In this document: positions 7,003 to 13,213 of the stretch, piece by piece | Numbering within the stretch: the first letter of the stretch is position 1 | Layout: every line of letters starts with the position of its first letter | DNA from: a virus | Virus record (IMG/VR): IMGVR_UViG_3300001589_000118 | Span: 1-27,936 of that record | Direction: 5' to 3' (one strand) | Length of the DNA stretch: 27,936 nucleotides | The notes under the pieces: generated by a model | The model's database searches: none | Seen by the model: the letters and a program-made list of their open reading frames with translations, nothing else | What the model was told of the DNA's origin: nothing | Made by a program: the position numbers and the translations under genes

Positions 7003-7457
7003 TGCCTAAAAAAAAGTTTAAAGAAACCAGGGTTGGAAAATTTTTATCTAAGGTGGCCCCAAACATACTAAGCGCAGCAAGTGATATAATACCCGACGCT
7101 GGCATTTTAAAGCTGATAGGCGGCTTAATAAGTAAAGACAAAGTACTTACACCGAAAGATAAAGAAGAAGCCTTAAAGCTGCTTGAAATGGATATTACAG
7201 AAATGCAAGAAGTTTCTAAAAGGTGGTCTTCTGATATGTCAAGCGATAGCTGGCTTAGTAAGAATGTTAGACCGATGATGTTAATTTTTCTTACAATATC
7301 AACCTGGTTGCTTATTCTTATGGACAGCCTTAATATAGAGTTTGGCGTGAGTACTGAGTGGATAGATTTGCTAAAATCTTTACTAATAACAACATATTTG
7401 GCATATTTTGGATCAAGGGGCCTTGAAAAATATAAATACATATCTAAGGCTAAATAG
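7002..7457 (+). CDS. Holin-like protein (3TM-holin type)
   Basis: A 151-residue protein with an amphipathic, charged N-terminal half (residues 1-85) and two clear C-terminal membrane segments, about 91-109 (PMMLIFLTISTWLLILM) and 121-137 (IDLLKSLLITTYLAYFG). The SKNVRPMMLIFLT motif preceding the first segment is typical of the 3TM holin family of phages and gene-transfer agents. It would permeabilise the inner membrane so the M15 lysin can act. It is the last gene of the structural/lysis block. No clear terminator follows it, and 150 bases separate it from the early region. Confidence 0.72.
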   Translation: MPKKKFKETRVGKFLSKVAPNILSAASDIIPDAGILKLIGGLISKDKVLTPKDKEEALKLLEMDITEMQEVSKRWSSDMSSDSWLSKNVRPMMLIFLTISTWLLILMDSLNIEFGVSTEWIDLLKSLLITTYLAYFGSRGLEKYKYISKAK

Positions 7458-7543
7458 ATATATTTCCGAAAGTTTTATTTTGTATTTTATTAGTATTTTT
7501 TTTTAGGCATATAATTTTCTAAGCCTATAAGGTATTTTATTTA

Positions 7544-7551
7544 TATATTTG
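7544..7551 (+). promoter_or_regulatory. Possible early promoter (-7 TATATTTG)
   Basis: TATATTTG matches the Bacteroidota -7 consensus TAnnTTTG and lies 56 bases before the first early gene at 7607. No convincing TTG -33 box is seen at the right distance, so the assignment is moderate. The rest of the 7458-7606 gap is AT-rich with a weak hairpin (TAGGC/GCCTA) that lacks a downstream T tract. Confidence 0.4.
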
Positions 7552-7606
7552 AAGTGATAAAAAAGTGTAAAGTTATTACTTATATTTTTAAAAACCAAAT
7601 AGAAAA

Positions 7607-7735
7607 ATGGAAAACACAAAATGTATTCAAGTTAGAAAAGATTATTACTTATTAATTATTGATAACAAGTCGCTAGGGGAGTTTGAAAAAAGCCAGCTTA
7701 GGCATATAATAGAAACCATAGACAATGCCATCTAA
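7607..7735 (+). CDS. Small unknown protein, first early gene
   Basis: A 42-residue protein (MENTKCIQVRKDYYLLIIDN, ending AI) preceded by an A-rich leader (ACCAAATAGAAAA). Its end overlaps the NinG-like gene by 11 bases, so it is probably its translational leader. No motif or domain is recognised. Confidence 0.55.
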   Translation: MENTKCIQVRKDYYLLIIDNKSLGEFEKSQLRHIIETIDNAI

Positions 7736-8120
7736 AAAACCATCTAGAAGTAAAGTAGTTAAAAAATTAGATGCAATTTTTAGCCAGTATATAAGATTAA
7801 AGGATGCAGACCATTTAGGTAATGCAATTTGCTTTACTTGTAAAAAAACCGATCACTGGAAAAAATTACAAAACGGACATTTTCAATCTCGGAAACATTA
7901 CTCAACTAGATGGCTGGAAAAAAATTGCCAGGTGCAATGTCCGAAGTGCAATGTTTTTAATTATGGAGAGCAATTTCTTTTTTCAAAATACTTAGACGAA
8001 AAATATGGAAATGGTACGGCCGAAGAACTACTAATAAGATCAAAAGAAATAGTAAAATATTCTACCGACGAATTAGAGGATATGATAAAACACTATAAAA
8101 ATTTGGTGGAGAGTTTTTAA
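7725..8120 (+). CDS. ninG: NinG/Rap-like recombination endonuclease
   Basis: A 131-residue protein with the NinG pattern: ICFTCKK (35-41), LQNGHFQSR (48-56), then EKNCQVQCPKCN (65-76) followed by GEQFLFSKYLDEKYG and an EELL helix. Likely zinc ligands are Cys36, Cys39, Cys72 and Cys75, and His52 in NGHF is the likely HNH-type active-site residue. In lambda the family (Rap) resolves recombination intermediates. Here it opens the early block and fits with the annealing, SSB and exonuclease candidates that follow. It is shorter than lambda NinG (about 200 residues) but keeps the core. A terminator follows 36 bases after the stop. Confidence 0.82.
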   Translation: MPSKKPSRSKVVKKLDAIFSQYIRLKDADHLGNAICFTCKKTDHWKKLQNGHFQSRKHYSTRWLEKNCQVQCPKCNVFNYGEQFLFSKYLDEKYGNGTAEELLIRSKEIVKYSTDELEDMIKHYKNLVESF

Positions 8121-8156
8121 AAGACTATCTTTAAATTTCTGTTTTGTTAAGTTAAG

Positions 8157-8198
8157 AAAGAGTTGCCCCTTGAATGGTGGTGGCTCTTTTTTTTTTGC
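8157..8198 (+). terminator. Rho-independent terminator after ninG
   Basis: Stem AAAGAGTTGCC (8157-8167) / GGTGGCTCTTT (8179-8189) with three G-T pairs and an 11-base loop, followed by a T tract to about 8196. Confidence 0.82.
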
Positions 8199-8201
8199 TT
8201 A

Positions 8202-8235
8202 TTGGCTACTTATTAACTTTTTTTTCATATATTTG
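8202..8235 (+). promoter_or_regulatory. Early promoter (TTG - TATATTTG)
   Basis: TTG (8202-8204), a 23-bp spacer and TATATTTG (8228-8235) match the Bacteroidota -33/-7 pattern, although the spacer is at the long end. A palindrome TTAATATTAA (8236-8245) lies just downstream, and the leader ends with AAAACAAAACAGA (8251-8263) against the ATG at 8264. Confidence 0.62.
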
Positions 8236-8250
8236 TTAATATTAATTTTA

Positions 8251-8263
8251 AAAACAAAACAGA
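8251..8263 (+). promoter_or_regulatory. Early leader element AAAACAAAACAGA
   Basis: This A-rich 13-mer abuts the ATG at 8264. It recurs exactly at 11601-11613, 11842-11854 and 12578-12590, and with one or two changes at 12399-12411, 18415-18427, 18788-18800 and 18927-18939, always next to a start codon. It probably replaces a Shine-Dalgarno site, as expected for A-rich initiation in Bacteroidota. Confidence 0.65.
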
Positions 8264-8413
8264 ATGAGAACACAAAAACACGATTTAAAGCTAAAAATTA
8301 AACATCTTGAGCAAGCTCTAAAAAGGGCTATTTTAAATAAAGATGCCTTTGCTCAATTTCATATTTATAAAGATTTAGATATGGCGAAATCAACATTATT
8401 TAATATACAATAA
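8264..8413 (+). CDS. Small unknown early protein
   Basis: A 49-residue, Lys-rich helical protein (MRTQKHDLKLKIKHLEQALK, later FAQFHIYKDLDMAKSTLFNI). It starts at the AAAACAAAACAGA leader downstream of the promoter at 8202-8235, and its TAA overlaps the next ATG (TAATG). There is no recognisable domain; the charged helix could be an interaction peptide. Confidence 0.55.
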   Translation: MRTQKHDLKLKIKHLEQALKRAILNKDAFAQFHIYKDLDMAKSTLFNIQ

Positions 8414-8544
8414 TGGAGACTAATTATTCAAAAGAAACAGCGGATAGTAAATTTGACGAGTATGTATATAGGATAGAAGCCCTATGCAATAAAATAGAAG
8501 AATTAAAAGCAAAAATAGAAGTATCACAAATTTTTAAACAATAA
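8413..8544 (+). CDS. Small coiled-coil-like unknown protein
   Basis: A 43-residue acidic protein whose C-terminal half is a heptad-like helix (YRIEALCNKIEELKAKIEVS). It is translationally coupled to its upstream neighbour (TAATG) and lies four bases before the annealing-protein candidate. No function is recognised. Confidence 0.55.
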   Translation: METNYSKETADSKFDEYVYRIEALCNKIEELKAKIEVSQIFKQ

Positions 8545-8548
8545 CAAA

Positions 8549-8944
8549 ATGGACAGAGAAAAACTAATTACACTTTACAAAAAATACGAACTTACTGAGA
8601 CAGATGTTTACAAACATAAACACTATGTAATTATTACTAGACAAGGAATAGAGCGGATTGCAGCAAAAGAAAATATATCTGTAAGTTACGAGGTTGTAAA
8701 ATGCGATCCCAGCTTTGCAGTTATAAAAGCATATGCGCATATTATTGACAAGCCGGAGATACAAATACAAACATTTGGCAGCGCTTTAAAAGGTGCTACA
8801 TATAATGAGGGAAATTGCAACTCCTGGTATGTTGCGGAAATGGCAGAGAAAAGGGCTTTATCTAGAAGCGTTTTAAAACTAACCGGTTTTTATGAATTAG
8901 GTGTATTTGGCGAAGACGAAAGCGAAGATTTTAAAAGAAAATAG
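8549..8944 (+). CDS. Putative single-strand annealing recombinase
   Basis: A 131-residue protein. The segment WYVAEMAEKRALSRSVLKLT (93-112) followed by GFYELGVFGEDE resembles the helix found in phage annealing proteins of the Rad52/ERF-like group, where an Arg-rich AxKRAxxRAVL stretch precedes LxGLYG and an acidic tail. The upstream part (VSYEVVKCDPSFAVIKAYAH, 45-64) alternates like the beta strands of such domains. It is shorter than most members (about 180-250). Neighbours encoding SSB, a RecA-fold ATPase and nucleases support a role in recombination or replication. The family call rests on pattern memory; a plain unknown DNA-metabolism protein remains possible. Confidence 0.5.
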   Translation: MDREKLITLYKKYELTETDVYKHKHYVIITRQGIERIAAKENISVSYEVVKCDPSFAVIKAYAHIIDKPEIQIQTFGSALKGATYNEGNCNSWYVAEMAEKRALSRSVLKLTGFYELGVFGEDESEDFKRK

Positions 8945-8946
8945 AT

Positions 8947-9078
8947 ATGATAAGCAACGAAATATTTGAACACTACCGAATAAAACAAAGAGAAGTTGTA
9001 AAGGCTAAAAACCTTTTAAGACTTAATGGATATTCAATTAAAAAAAACACAGAAATTTTAGAAAATAATATTAATTAA
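8947..9078 (+). CDS. Small unknown early protein
   Basis: A 43-residue basic protein (MISNEIFEHYRIKQREVVKA, then KNLLRLNGYSIKKN). It lies two bases after the annealing-protein candidate and 13 bases before the SSB gene. The helix plus LNGYSI stretch looks like a small helix-turn-helix fragment, but it is too short to assign. Confidence 0.5.
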   Translation: MISNEIFEHYRIKQREVVKAKNLLRLNGYSIKKNTEILENNIN

Positions 9079-9091
9079 TAAATATATAAAT

Positions 9092-9412
9092 ATGGGTGCA
9101 ATTATTAGCGGTAGCATAGACATTAAAAAGTTACCAAAAGAAAAATTTATCAAAGGAAAAAACGGAAGCGTTTGGTATCAATTTACAATATCTGTAAATG
9201 ACGAAACCAGGTACGGAAATAACGTTGCTTTTATGGATAGCCAAACAAAAGAGGAACGCGAAGCAAAGGTTGCTAGAAACTATTTAGGAAACGGAAAAGT
9301 AATTTGGACCGATGATAAAATAACTTTGGCTGAAAGGGAAGATCAACCAGCTTTTGAAAGCGTTACTAAAACGCAAATAACAGAGCCGGCAAATGATGAT
9401 TTGCCATTTTAA
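9092..9412 (+). CDS. ssb: Single-stranded DNA-binding protein (SSB-like)
   Basis: A 106-residue protein: beta-strand-rich body (ISGSIDIKKL, NGSVWYQFTISVND, GNNVAFMDSQ, GNGKVIWTDDKITL) consistent with an OB fold, and a C-terminal tail ending NDDLPF. The DDxPF tip is the partner-binding tail of bacterial SSB proteins and would recruit host replication and repair enzymes. It is shorter than cellular SSB (about 140-180) because the linker is nearly absent. It coats ssDNA during phage replication and recombination and sits between the annealing-protein candidate and the RecA-fold ATPase. A terminator follows directly. Confidence 0.78.
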   Translation: MGAIISGSIDIKKLPKEKFIKGKNGSVWYQFTISVNDETRYGNNVAFMDSQTKEEREAKVARNYLGNGKVIWTDDKITLAEREDQPAFESVTKTQITEPANDDLPF

Positions 9413-9433
9413 ATAATTTTTTACCTAATTTAA

Positions 9434-9469
9434 AAAGGGTGTGAGTTTTTAACTTGCACCTTTTTTTTT
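9434..9469 (+). terminator. Rho-independent terminator after ssb
   Basis: Stem GGTGTGAG (9438-9445) / CTTGCACC (9453-9460) with two G-T pairs, followed by nine T (9461-9469). A TATATTTA sequence (9471-9478) right after it is a weak -7 candidate for the next gene. Confidence 0.78.
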
Positions 9470-9482
9470 ATATATTTAACAA

Positions 9483-10319
9483 ATGACAGAAAAAGAAACG
9501 GAACAGAATATGTTAATGGAGTTTATAGCGGACACTTGCTTTATTGATATAACAAAAAAAATAGAATATCCGCCAGTAGCTTTAAGCTATGGAGAAAAAG
9601 TTTTACATTCAGATAAAGGGGATAATATAATACCTATTGCTTTGGGTACTTATGGCAATTTATCGGTTATAACCGCTCCGCCAAAGACAAAAAAAACGTT
9701 TTTTGTTTCGTTACTAGCAAGCGCATACTTGAGCGGTAAAAATATTTACACCGGAGATATAAAAGGCCATAGAGGAAACGGAAATTTAATACACATAGAT
9801 ACGGAACAAGGCGCGTGGCATGCCGCTAAAGTTTTTAAAAGGCCGTTTGATATGGACGACAATATTGATGCTAGTAAATACCATACCTTTGCGCTACGGA
9901 CAATAGGTTTTAAAGAGCGTTTAGAATTTATTGAGTACTACCTTAGAGAAAAAATAAATAAGCCGTCTTTGGTTATTATAGATGGCGTTGCTGACTTAAT
10001 CGCAGATGTAAATAACATAGAACAAACAAACGAATTAGTAAGTAAATTAATGAGAATAAGTACGCAATATAATTGCCATATAATAAACGTTATACACCAA
10101 AACTACGGAAGTTCTAAACTAGGTACGGGACACCTAGGAAGCGCCTTAGAAAAAAAAGCGGAATGTGTTATAAGTTTAGAGGCAAATACAGTTAACAAAG
10201 ATTGGACGACTGTAAAGTGTGGCCGGAGTAGGGGGTACTCTTTTGAGACATTTAGCTTTGAGGTTAACGAAAAAGGTTATCCAACAATAGTTGGAGATTT
10301 ATACGATCCTTTGAAATGA
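9483..10319 (+). CDS. RecA-fold ATPase (RepA/KaiC-like, AAA_25 type)
   Basis: A 278-residue P-loop protein. Walker A is APPKTKKTF (65-73), a GxPKxxKT variant typical of RepA-like and Sak4-like ATPases. Walker B is LVIIDG (163-168), and VIHQNYG (203-209) is the sensor-type His/Gln strand. GTGHLGSALEKKAECVISLE (214-233) is the conserved region that follows in this family. Such phage enzymes act as hexameric helicase-like or recombinase ATPases on ssDNA. Its position right after SSB supports this, and it is the only replication-type ATPase recognisable in the genome. The full-length size is normal for the family. Confidence 0.78.
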   Translation: MTEKETEQNMLMEFIADTCFIDITKKIEYPPVALSYGEKVLHSDKGDNIIPIALGTYGNLSVITAPPKTKKTFFVSLLASAYLSGKNIYTGDIKGHRGNGNLIHIDTEQGAWHAAKVFKRPFDMDDNIDASKYHTFALRTIGFKERLEFIEYYLREKINKPSLVIIDGVADLIADVNNIEQTNELVSKLMRISTQYNCHIINVIHQNYGSSKLGTGHLGSALEKKAECVISLEANTVNKDWTTVKCGRSRGYSFETFSFEVNEKGYPTIVGDLYDPLK

Positions 10320-10320
10320 T

Positions 10321-10797
10321 ATGGTAAAAAAAACAATGATATTGGTTGCTGCAAAGCATAAGGAATGGATAGAGATAGTTTCCTCTTTTGGTTGTAATAA
10401 AGAAATTGCCGAAGATTTAGTACAAGAAATGTATATAAAAATACAATTAAAGCTAGAAAAGGGTTTAGATATTTATTATAATGAAAAAGAAATAAATTAC
10501 TATTATATATTTAAAACTTTAAAAACATTGTTTTACGATTTAAAAAGAAAAGGGAAAAAGGTTACAATGGTTTCTATTGATGATTTACATTTAACAACTA
10601 CGGATATAAACTATGATGAGCCGTATAATAAAATAAAAGAAAAATTATCTAAAATGTATTGGTATGATAGGAAAGTTTTTGAGATCATAAACGAGGGGGA
10701 AAGCATTGCAGAATTTTCTAGAAAATCTAAAATACATTATTACTCACTTTATAACACTTACAAAAAAGTAAAAAACAAACTAAAAAAACTATTATGA
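10321..10797 (+). CDS. RNA polymerase sigma-70-like factor (phage-encoded)
   Basis: A 158-residue protein. CNKEIAEDLVQEMYIKIQLK (25-44) matches sigma region 2 (the AEDLVQExFLKL-type core-binding helix), followed by aromatic/basic INYYYIFKTLKTLFYDLKRK (59-78) as in region 2.3-2.4. The C-terminus (RKVFEIINEGESIAEFSRKS to KLKKLL) reads as a region 4-like helix-turn-helix. The layout is that of ECF-type sigma factors. It may direct host polymerase to phage promoters, for example the CGTTATATAT elements before late genes; that link is inference. It lies one base after the ATPase gene and overlaps the next small gene (ATGA). Confidence 0.7.
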   Translation: MVKKTMILVAAKHKEWIEIVSSFGCNKEIAEDLVQEMYIKIQLKLEKGLDIYYNEKEINYYYIFKTLKTLFYDLKRKGKKVTMVSIDDLHLTTTDINYDEPYNKIKEKLSKMYWYDRKVFEIINEGESIAEFSRKSKIHYYSLYNTYKKVKNKLKKLL

Positions 10798-10940
10798 GAC
10801 TAGGAGATTTTATTTATTGCATTACAAAAAATACCGGCATAAAATACCTGGTTGATAAATACCATAAAATTAGAGGTACTAAATGTAATTGTGGCAAAAG
10901 AAGAAAAAAGTTAAATGAAATAAAAATTAAAAGATGGTAA
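10794..10940 (+). CDS. Small basic protein with CxC motif, conserved in phages of Bacteroidota
   Basis: A 48-residue protein starting MRLGDFIYCITKNTGIKYLV and containing CNCGKRRKKLNEIKIK (31-46). The LGDxIxxITxxTGIKxLV plus CxCxxRxxKLN layout is one I recall from very common small proteins in phages and prophages of Bacteroidota, with no known function. Start and stop overlap both neighbours (ATGA upstream, 7 bases downstream). Confidence 0.65.
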   Translation: MRLGDFIYCITKNTGIKYLVDKYHKIRGTKCNCGKRRKKLNEIKIKRW

Positions 10941-11152
10941 AATTTAATAAACAAGATTTTAAAAACTGGGAGTATTTTAGGAATGTAAAAAAAGATACAC
11001 TTTCAGATGATGAGTATAAAATGATTTGCCAGCTTCATTCAATATACTATAAACATAAATATTTTAGACCTTGTACTTGTAACCCTAAAACTATAAAAGC
11101 CTGGATAAAGGAATTGAATATAATATGGGATAATGGGGTTGAAGAAAATTAA
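10934..11152 (+). CDS. Small conserved phage protein, unknown
   Basis: A 72-residue protein with LSDDEYKMICQLHSIYYKHK (23-42) followed by YFRPCTCNPKTIKAWIKELN (43-62). I recall the LHSxYxxHKxxxPCTCNPKxIxxWIxxLN pattern from small proteins next to the CxC protein encoded just upstream, so the pair probably works together. The CTC could bind metal with partner cysteines. It overlaps both neighbours. Confidence 0.62.
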   Translation: MVKFNKQDFKNWEYFRNVKKDTLSDDEYKMICQLHSIYYKHKYFRPCTCNPKTIKAWIKELNIIWDNGVEEN

Positions 11153-11555
11153 CGAATGGGAAAAGGCGGTTGTTTTCCTTTTAAATCTTGACGGCTGGGA
11201 ACTTGAGCATTGCGGAGATGGTGTTTCTAGATATGATGCAATAGGTAAAACTAGCAAAGGTATTGATTGCGTTATAGAAATGAAATTTAGAAATAAATAT
11301 TATGAAGATAAAATGCTTGAAAAGGAAAAGTACGATGCTCTTATGGCCCTAGATAAAGATATTGTAAAAATATACTTTGTTAATGATCCAAAAGGTAACT
11401 TTATGTATTGGCTTAATACTTTATTAATGCCGGATCCAGTTAAAAAATATTGTCCCGATACTACAATTTGGACTAAAAAAAGGCTTTTAAAAGACGTTTA
11501 CTTGCTTAAAGAAAATGAGGCTGTAAGAATAAATATTAAAATTAGACCGGAATAA
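11133..11555 (+). CDS. Putative PD-(D/E)XK-fold nuclease
   Basis: A 140-residue protein. GWELEHCGDGVSRYDAIGKT (21-40) followed by KGIDCVIEMKFR (42-53) fits the PD-(D/E)XK core: Asp35, then Glu49-x-Lys51 on the next strand, as in Holliday-junction resolvases and restriction-type nucleases. The N-terminal helix (INEWEKAVVFLL) is also typical. Such enzymes cut branched or double-stranded DNA during recombination and packaging. The C-terminal 60 residues (VKIYFVNDPKGNFMYWLNTL) complete a small alpha/beta domain. It overlaps the previous gene by 20 bases and ends its transcription block. Confidence 0.52.
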   Translation: MGLKKINEWEKAVVFLLNLDGWELEHCGDGVSRYDAIGKTSKGIDCVIEMKFRNKYYEDKMLEKEKYDALMALDKDIVKIYFVNDPKGNFMYWLNTLLMPDPVKKYCPDTTIWTKKRLLKDVYLLKENEAVRINIKIRPE

Positions 11556-11557
11556 GT

Positions 11558-11588
11558 TTTGTTAATAAGTTAATAAGTGCTATATTGT
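11558..11588 (+). promoter_or_regulatory. Early promoter (TTTG - TATATTGT)
   Basis: TTTG (11558-11561), a 19-bp spacer and TATATTGT (11581-11588) fit the Bacteroidota promoter. The spacer contains the direct repeat GTTAATAA GTTAATAA (11561-11576). A nearly identical module is at 18370-18401. The palindrome TAATATATTA (11588-11597) follows the -7 box. Confidence 0.65.
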
Positions 11589-11600
11589 AATATATTAACT

Positions 11601-11613
11601 AAAACAAAACAGA
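11601..11613 (+). promoter_or_regulatory. Early leader element AAAACAAAACAGA
   Basis: Exact copy of the 13-mer at 8251-8263, here three bases before the ATG at 11617. Confidence 0.6.
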
Positions 11614-11616
11614 ATT

Positions 11617-11817
11617 ATGAAAAACACAAAAACAAGAATTAACGAATTTTTAGAAGATTATAACGCCTTATTAGAGGAACTTAACGATGAGTTAAGCGGC
11701 ATTGAAGATATGGGCTTAAACAAAAAAGCTAAAAGTTTAAAAGATGTAAAACTTGCAGACTTAGAATGTGATGAGTATTTAGAAAATGAGTATCACGAAA
11801 TTAAAGATTTAGTATAA
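11617..11817 (+). CDS. Small acidic helical protein sharing a module with the next gene
   Basis: A 66-residue acidic protein. Residues 2-25 (KNTKTRINEFLEDYNALLEE then LNDE) match residues 84-107 of the protein encoded at 11855-12394 at about 20 of 24 positions. The rest (LSGIEDMGLNKKAKSLKDVK) is unrelated to it. It is probably a helical interaction module present in two contexts after duplication. The start follows the promoter at 11558-11588 and its AAAACAAAACAGA leader. Function unknown. Confidence 0.62.
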   Translation: MKNTKTRINEFLEDYNALLEELNDELSGIEDMGLNKKAKSLKDVKLADLECDEYLENEYHEIKDLV

Positions 11818-11841
11818 ACGCTTTATTATAATATATTAACC

Positions 11842-11854
11842 AAAACAAAACAGA
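11842..11854 (+). promoter_or_regulatory. Early leader element AAAACAAAACAGA with AT palindrome
   Basis: Exact 13-mer abutting the ATG at 11855. As at 11588-11613, it is preceded by TAATATATTA (11829-11838) and TATATTAAC, so the whole leader looks duplicated along with the protein module. No clear -33 box is seen. Confidence 0.55.
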
Positions 11855-12394
11855 ATGAAAACATTTAAACACTTAGATTTTAAGCCCCATAGCAACGTAA
11901 AAGATGGGGTACACGCAATATTAAATTTTGATAACGGAACTTATATATCGGTAGTTGGTGGAGCAGACGGCTTATACGGAAACGGAACAAGTACCTTTGA
12001 GATTATGAGTACAATAACCGATAAGCAGAATAAAGTTGAGGGCTGGCTATCAATAAAACAAGTTACCAGCAGAATGAGATACTTGCAATCATTACCAAAA
12101 ATCAAAAACACAAAAAAAAGGATCAATGAATTTTTAGAAGATTATAATGCCCTTTTGGATAAACTTAACAATGAGACAAATTTTGAAAAACTAGGATATT
12201 TTTTAGAGTATATGATTGATGATAAATATATAGGATCAATTATTATAGACAAACCCGACAGAAAAGAAATAGGCTACTATGGAAGAATAGATGAGGTGGC
12301 CCAAGAAAATATAACTTTTAAAAACAAAAAAACAATAAAAAAAGGACAAGCATTTTATACTAGAATGTATCCTTTATGTGGAAGTAAACTTTAA
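11855..12394 (+). CDS. Unknown two-part protein containing the duplicated helical module
   Basis: A 179-residue protein. Residues 1-80 are a beta-rich domain with VHAILNFDNGTYISVVGGAD (19-38) and GLYGNGTSTFEIM (39-51), a pattern I associate with small phage proteins of unknown function. Residues 84-107 repeat the N-terminal helix of the upstream 66-residue protein. Residues 108-179 (NFEKLGYFLEYMIDDKYIGS, later YYGRIDEV) form a third segment with no recognised relative. The gene looks like a fusion of an independent domain to the module. The start is fixed by the leader element at 11842. Confidence 0.62.
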   Translation: MKTFKHLDFKPHSNVKDGVHAILNFDNGTYISVVGGADGLYGNGTSTFEIMSTITDKQNKVEGWLSIKQVTSRMRYLQSLPKIKNTKKRINEFLEDYNALLDKLNNETNFEKLGYFLEYMIDDKYIGSIIIDKPDRKEIGYYGRIDEVAQENITFKNKKTIKKGQAFYTRMYPLCGSKL

Positions 12395-12398
12395 CTTA

Positions 12399-12411
12399 AA
12401 AACAAAACAAA
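12399..12411 (+). promoter_or_regulatory. Early leader element, variant AAAACAAAACAAA
   Basis: Twelve of 13 bases match the early leader; it abuts the ATG at 12412. Confidence 0.5.
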
Positions 12412-12555
12412 ATGACAGCAAAACAAAAAAGTACCGTAAATAGGCTAAAGGTGCAAGGCTTTAACCTAGTGTATAAAACCGGAGACCTTGTACTACTAGA
12501 GAAACAAAATATGGCGCTTTATGTGCAAACTAACGGCCTTTATTTTAAAGAGTAA
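12412..12555 (+). CDS. Small unknown early protein
   Basis: A 47-residue protein: basic start (MTAKQKSTVNRLKVQGFNLV) then a beta-hairpin-like half (YKTGDLVLLEKQNMALYVQT). It is supported mainly by its leader element and compact spacing. No relative recognised. Confidence 0.55.
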   Translation: MTAKQKSTVNRLKVQGFNLVYKTGDLVLLEKQNMALYVQTNGLYFKE

Positions 12556-12577
12556 ACAATTAAAAACATAACAACTA

Positions 12578-12590
12578 AAAACAAAACAGA
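12578..12590 (+). promoter_or_regulatory. Early leader element AAAACAAAACAGA overlapping start codon
   Basis: Exact 13-mer whose last A is the A of the ATG at 12590. Confidence 0.55.
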
Positions 12591-12781
12591 TGAGAACATT
12601 ACCAAAGTACAAGCAGAATTTAAAAATACAAGGAAATAACGTGTGGAGTTATACTACTATTGTAGCTACAATAGACGGCCATAATTTGCATCAATTAGGT
12701 TACTGGAGCGTAACTACGCAAAAACATATTAACTATGTAGCCGCCTATATGAATTTAAACCTCATAAAAAATGAGAGTTAA
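12590..12781 (+). CDS. Small unknown early protein
   Basis: A 63-residue protein beginning MRTLPKYKQNLKIQGNNVWS and ending LNLIKNES. It is polar and beta-rich with several aromatic residues (WSYTT, GYWSVTTQ). Its end overlaps the next gene by 11 bases. No domain recognised. Confidence 0.58.
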   Translation: MRTLPKYKQNLKIQGNNVWSYTTIVATIDGHNLHQLGYWSVTTQKHINYVAAYMNLNLIKNES

Positions 12782-12944
12782 CGAAGCAGCCTGGGAAAAG
12801 CTAAAAAAGCAAATTGAGTTTTATACTGAGGCTGACTCCTCTATTTCAGACATATCGATTAATTACCAGGTTAAGCCGGCAAAGAACAAAAATTATTTAA
12901 GATTAAATTTAAAAATTGACAAATGGAACAAGATAACAGAATAG
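12771..12944 (+). CDS. Small unknown early protein
   Basis: A 57-residue protein (MRVNEAAWEKLKKQIEFYTE, then DISINYQVKPAKNKNYLRLN). A helix followed by two predicted strands. It overlaps its upstream neighbour by 11 bases and the downstream coiled-coil gene by 22, which supports it as part of a coupled string. No function recognised. Confidence 0.55.
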   Translation: MRVNEAAWEKLKKQIEFYTEADSSISDISINYQVKPAKNKNYLRLNLKIDKWNKITE

Positions 12945-13213
12945 AAGAATTAGAAAAAAAAATAGAAAATTTAAAAAAGCAATTAGAGGACGCAAGAACT
13001 AATACCTACATTGGAGAAACGAATAGCCTATCTTGTAGCGATGGGGAGTTATATATTGGCTATGATAACTGGGGGGTGGAAAGCGTGCTTGTAATGGAAG
13101 TTAACCAGCTTTTTAGGGATCTTCCTTTTATTATAGAGCAAGTATGTAAGGAGCAAAAGAAGATGCAGCAAATGCACCTTAAATTAATTAAAGAGGCAAA
13201 GGAAAAAATATGA
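12923..13213 (+). CDS. Coiled-coil protein, unknown
   Basis: A 96-residue protein. Residues 4-25 form a heptad coiled coil (RIEELEKKIENLKKQLEDA), the middle is a beta segment (SCSDGELYIGYDNWGVESVL), and the C-terminus is a charged helix (CKEQKKMQQMHLKLIKEAKE). Its stop overlaps the exonuclease start (ATGA), so expression of the two is coupled. It could be an oligomeric partner of a DNA enzyme; this is inferred from position only. Confidence 0.58.
   Translation: MEQDNRIEELEKKIENLKKQLEDARTNTYIGETNSLSCSDGELYIGYDNWGVESVLVMEVNQLFRDLPFIIEQVCKEQKKMQQMHLKLIKEAKEKI

Noticed and set aside
7503-7530. Hairpin TAGGC/GCCTA after the holin-like gene as a terminator
   Set aside because: The T tract lies before the stem, not after it, and the loop is long. 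Neither strand gives a proper terminator.
7503-7710. 13-base direct repeat TTAGGCATATAAT at 7503-7515 and 7698-7710
   Set aside because: One copy is intergenic and the other inside a small gene. It is short, AT-rich and not next to any similar feature, so chance is the simplest explanation.
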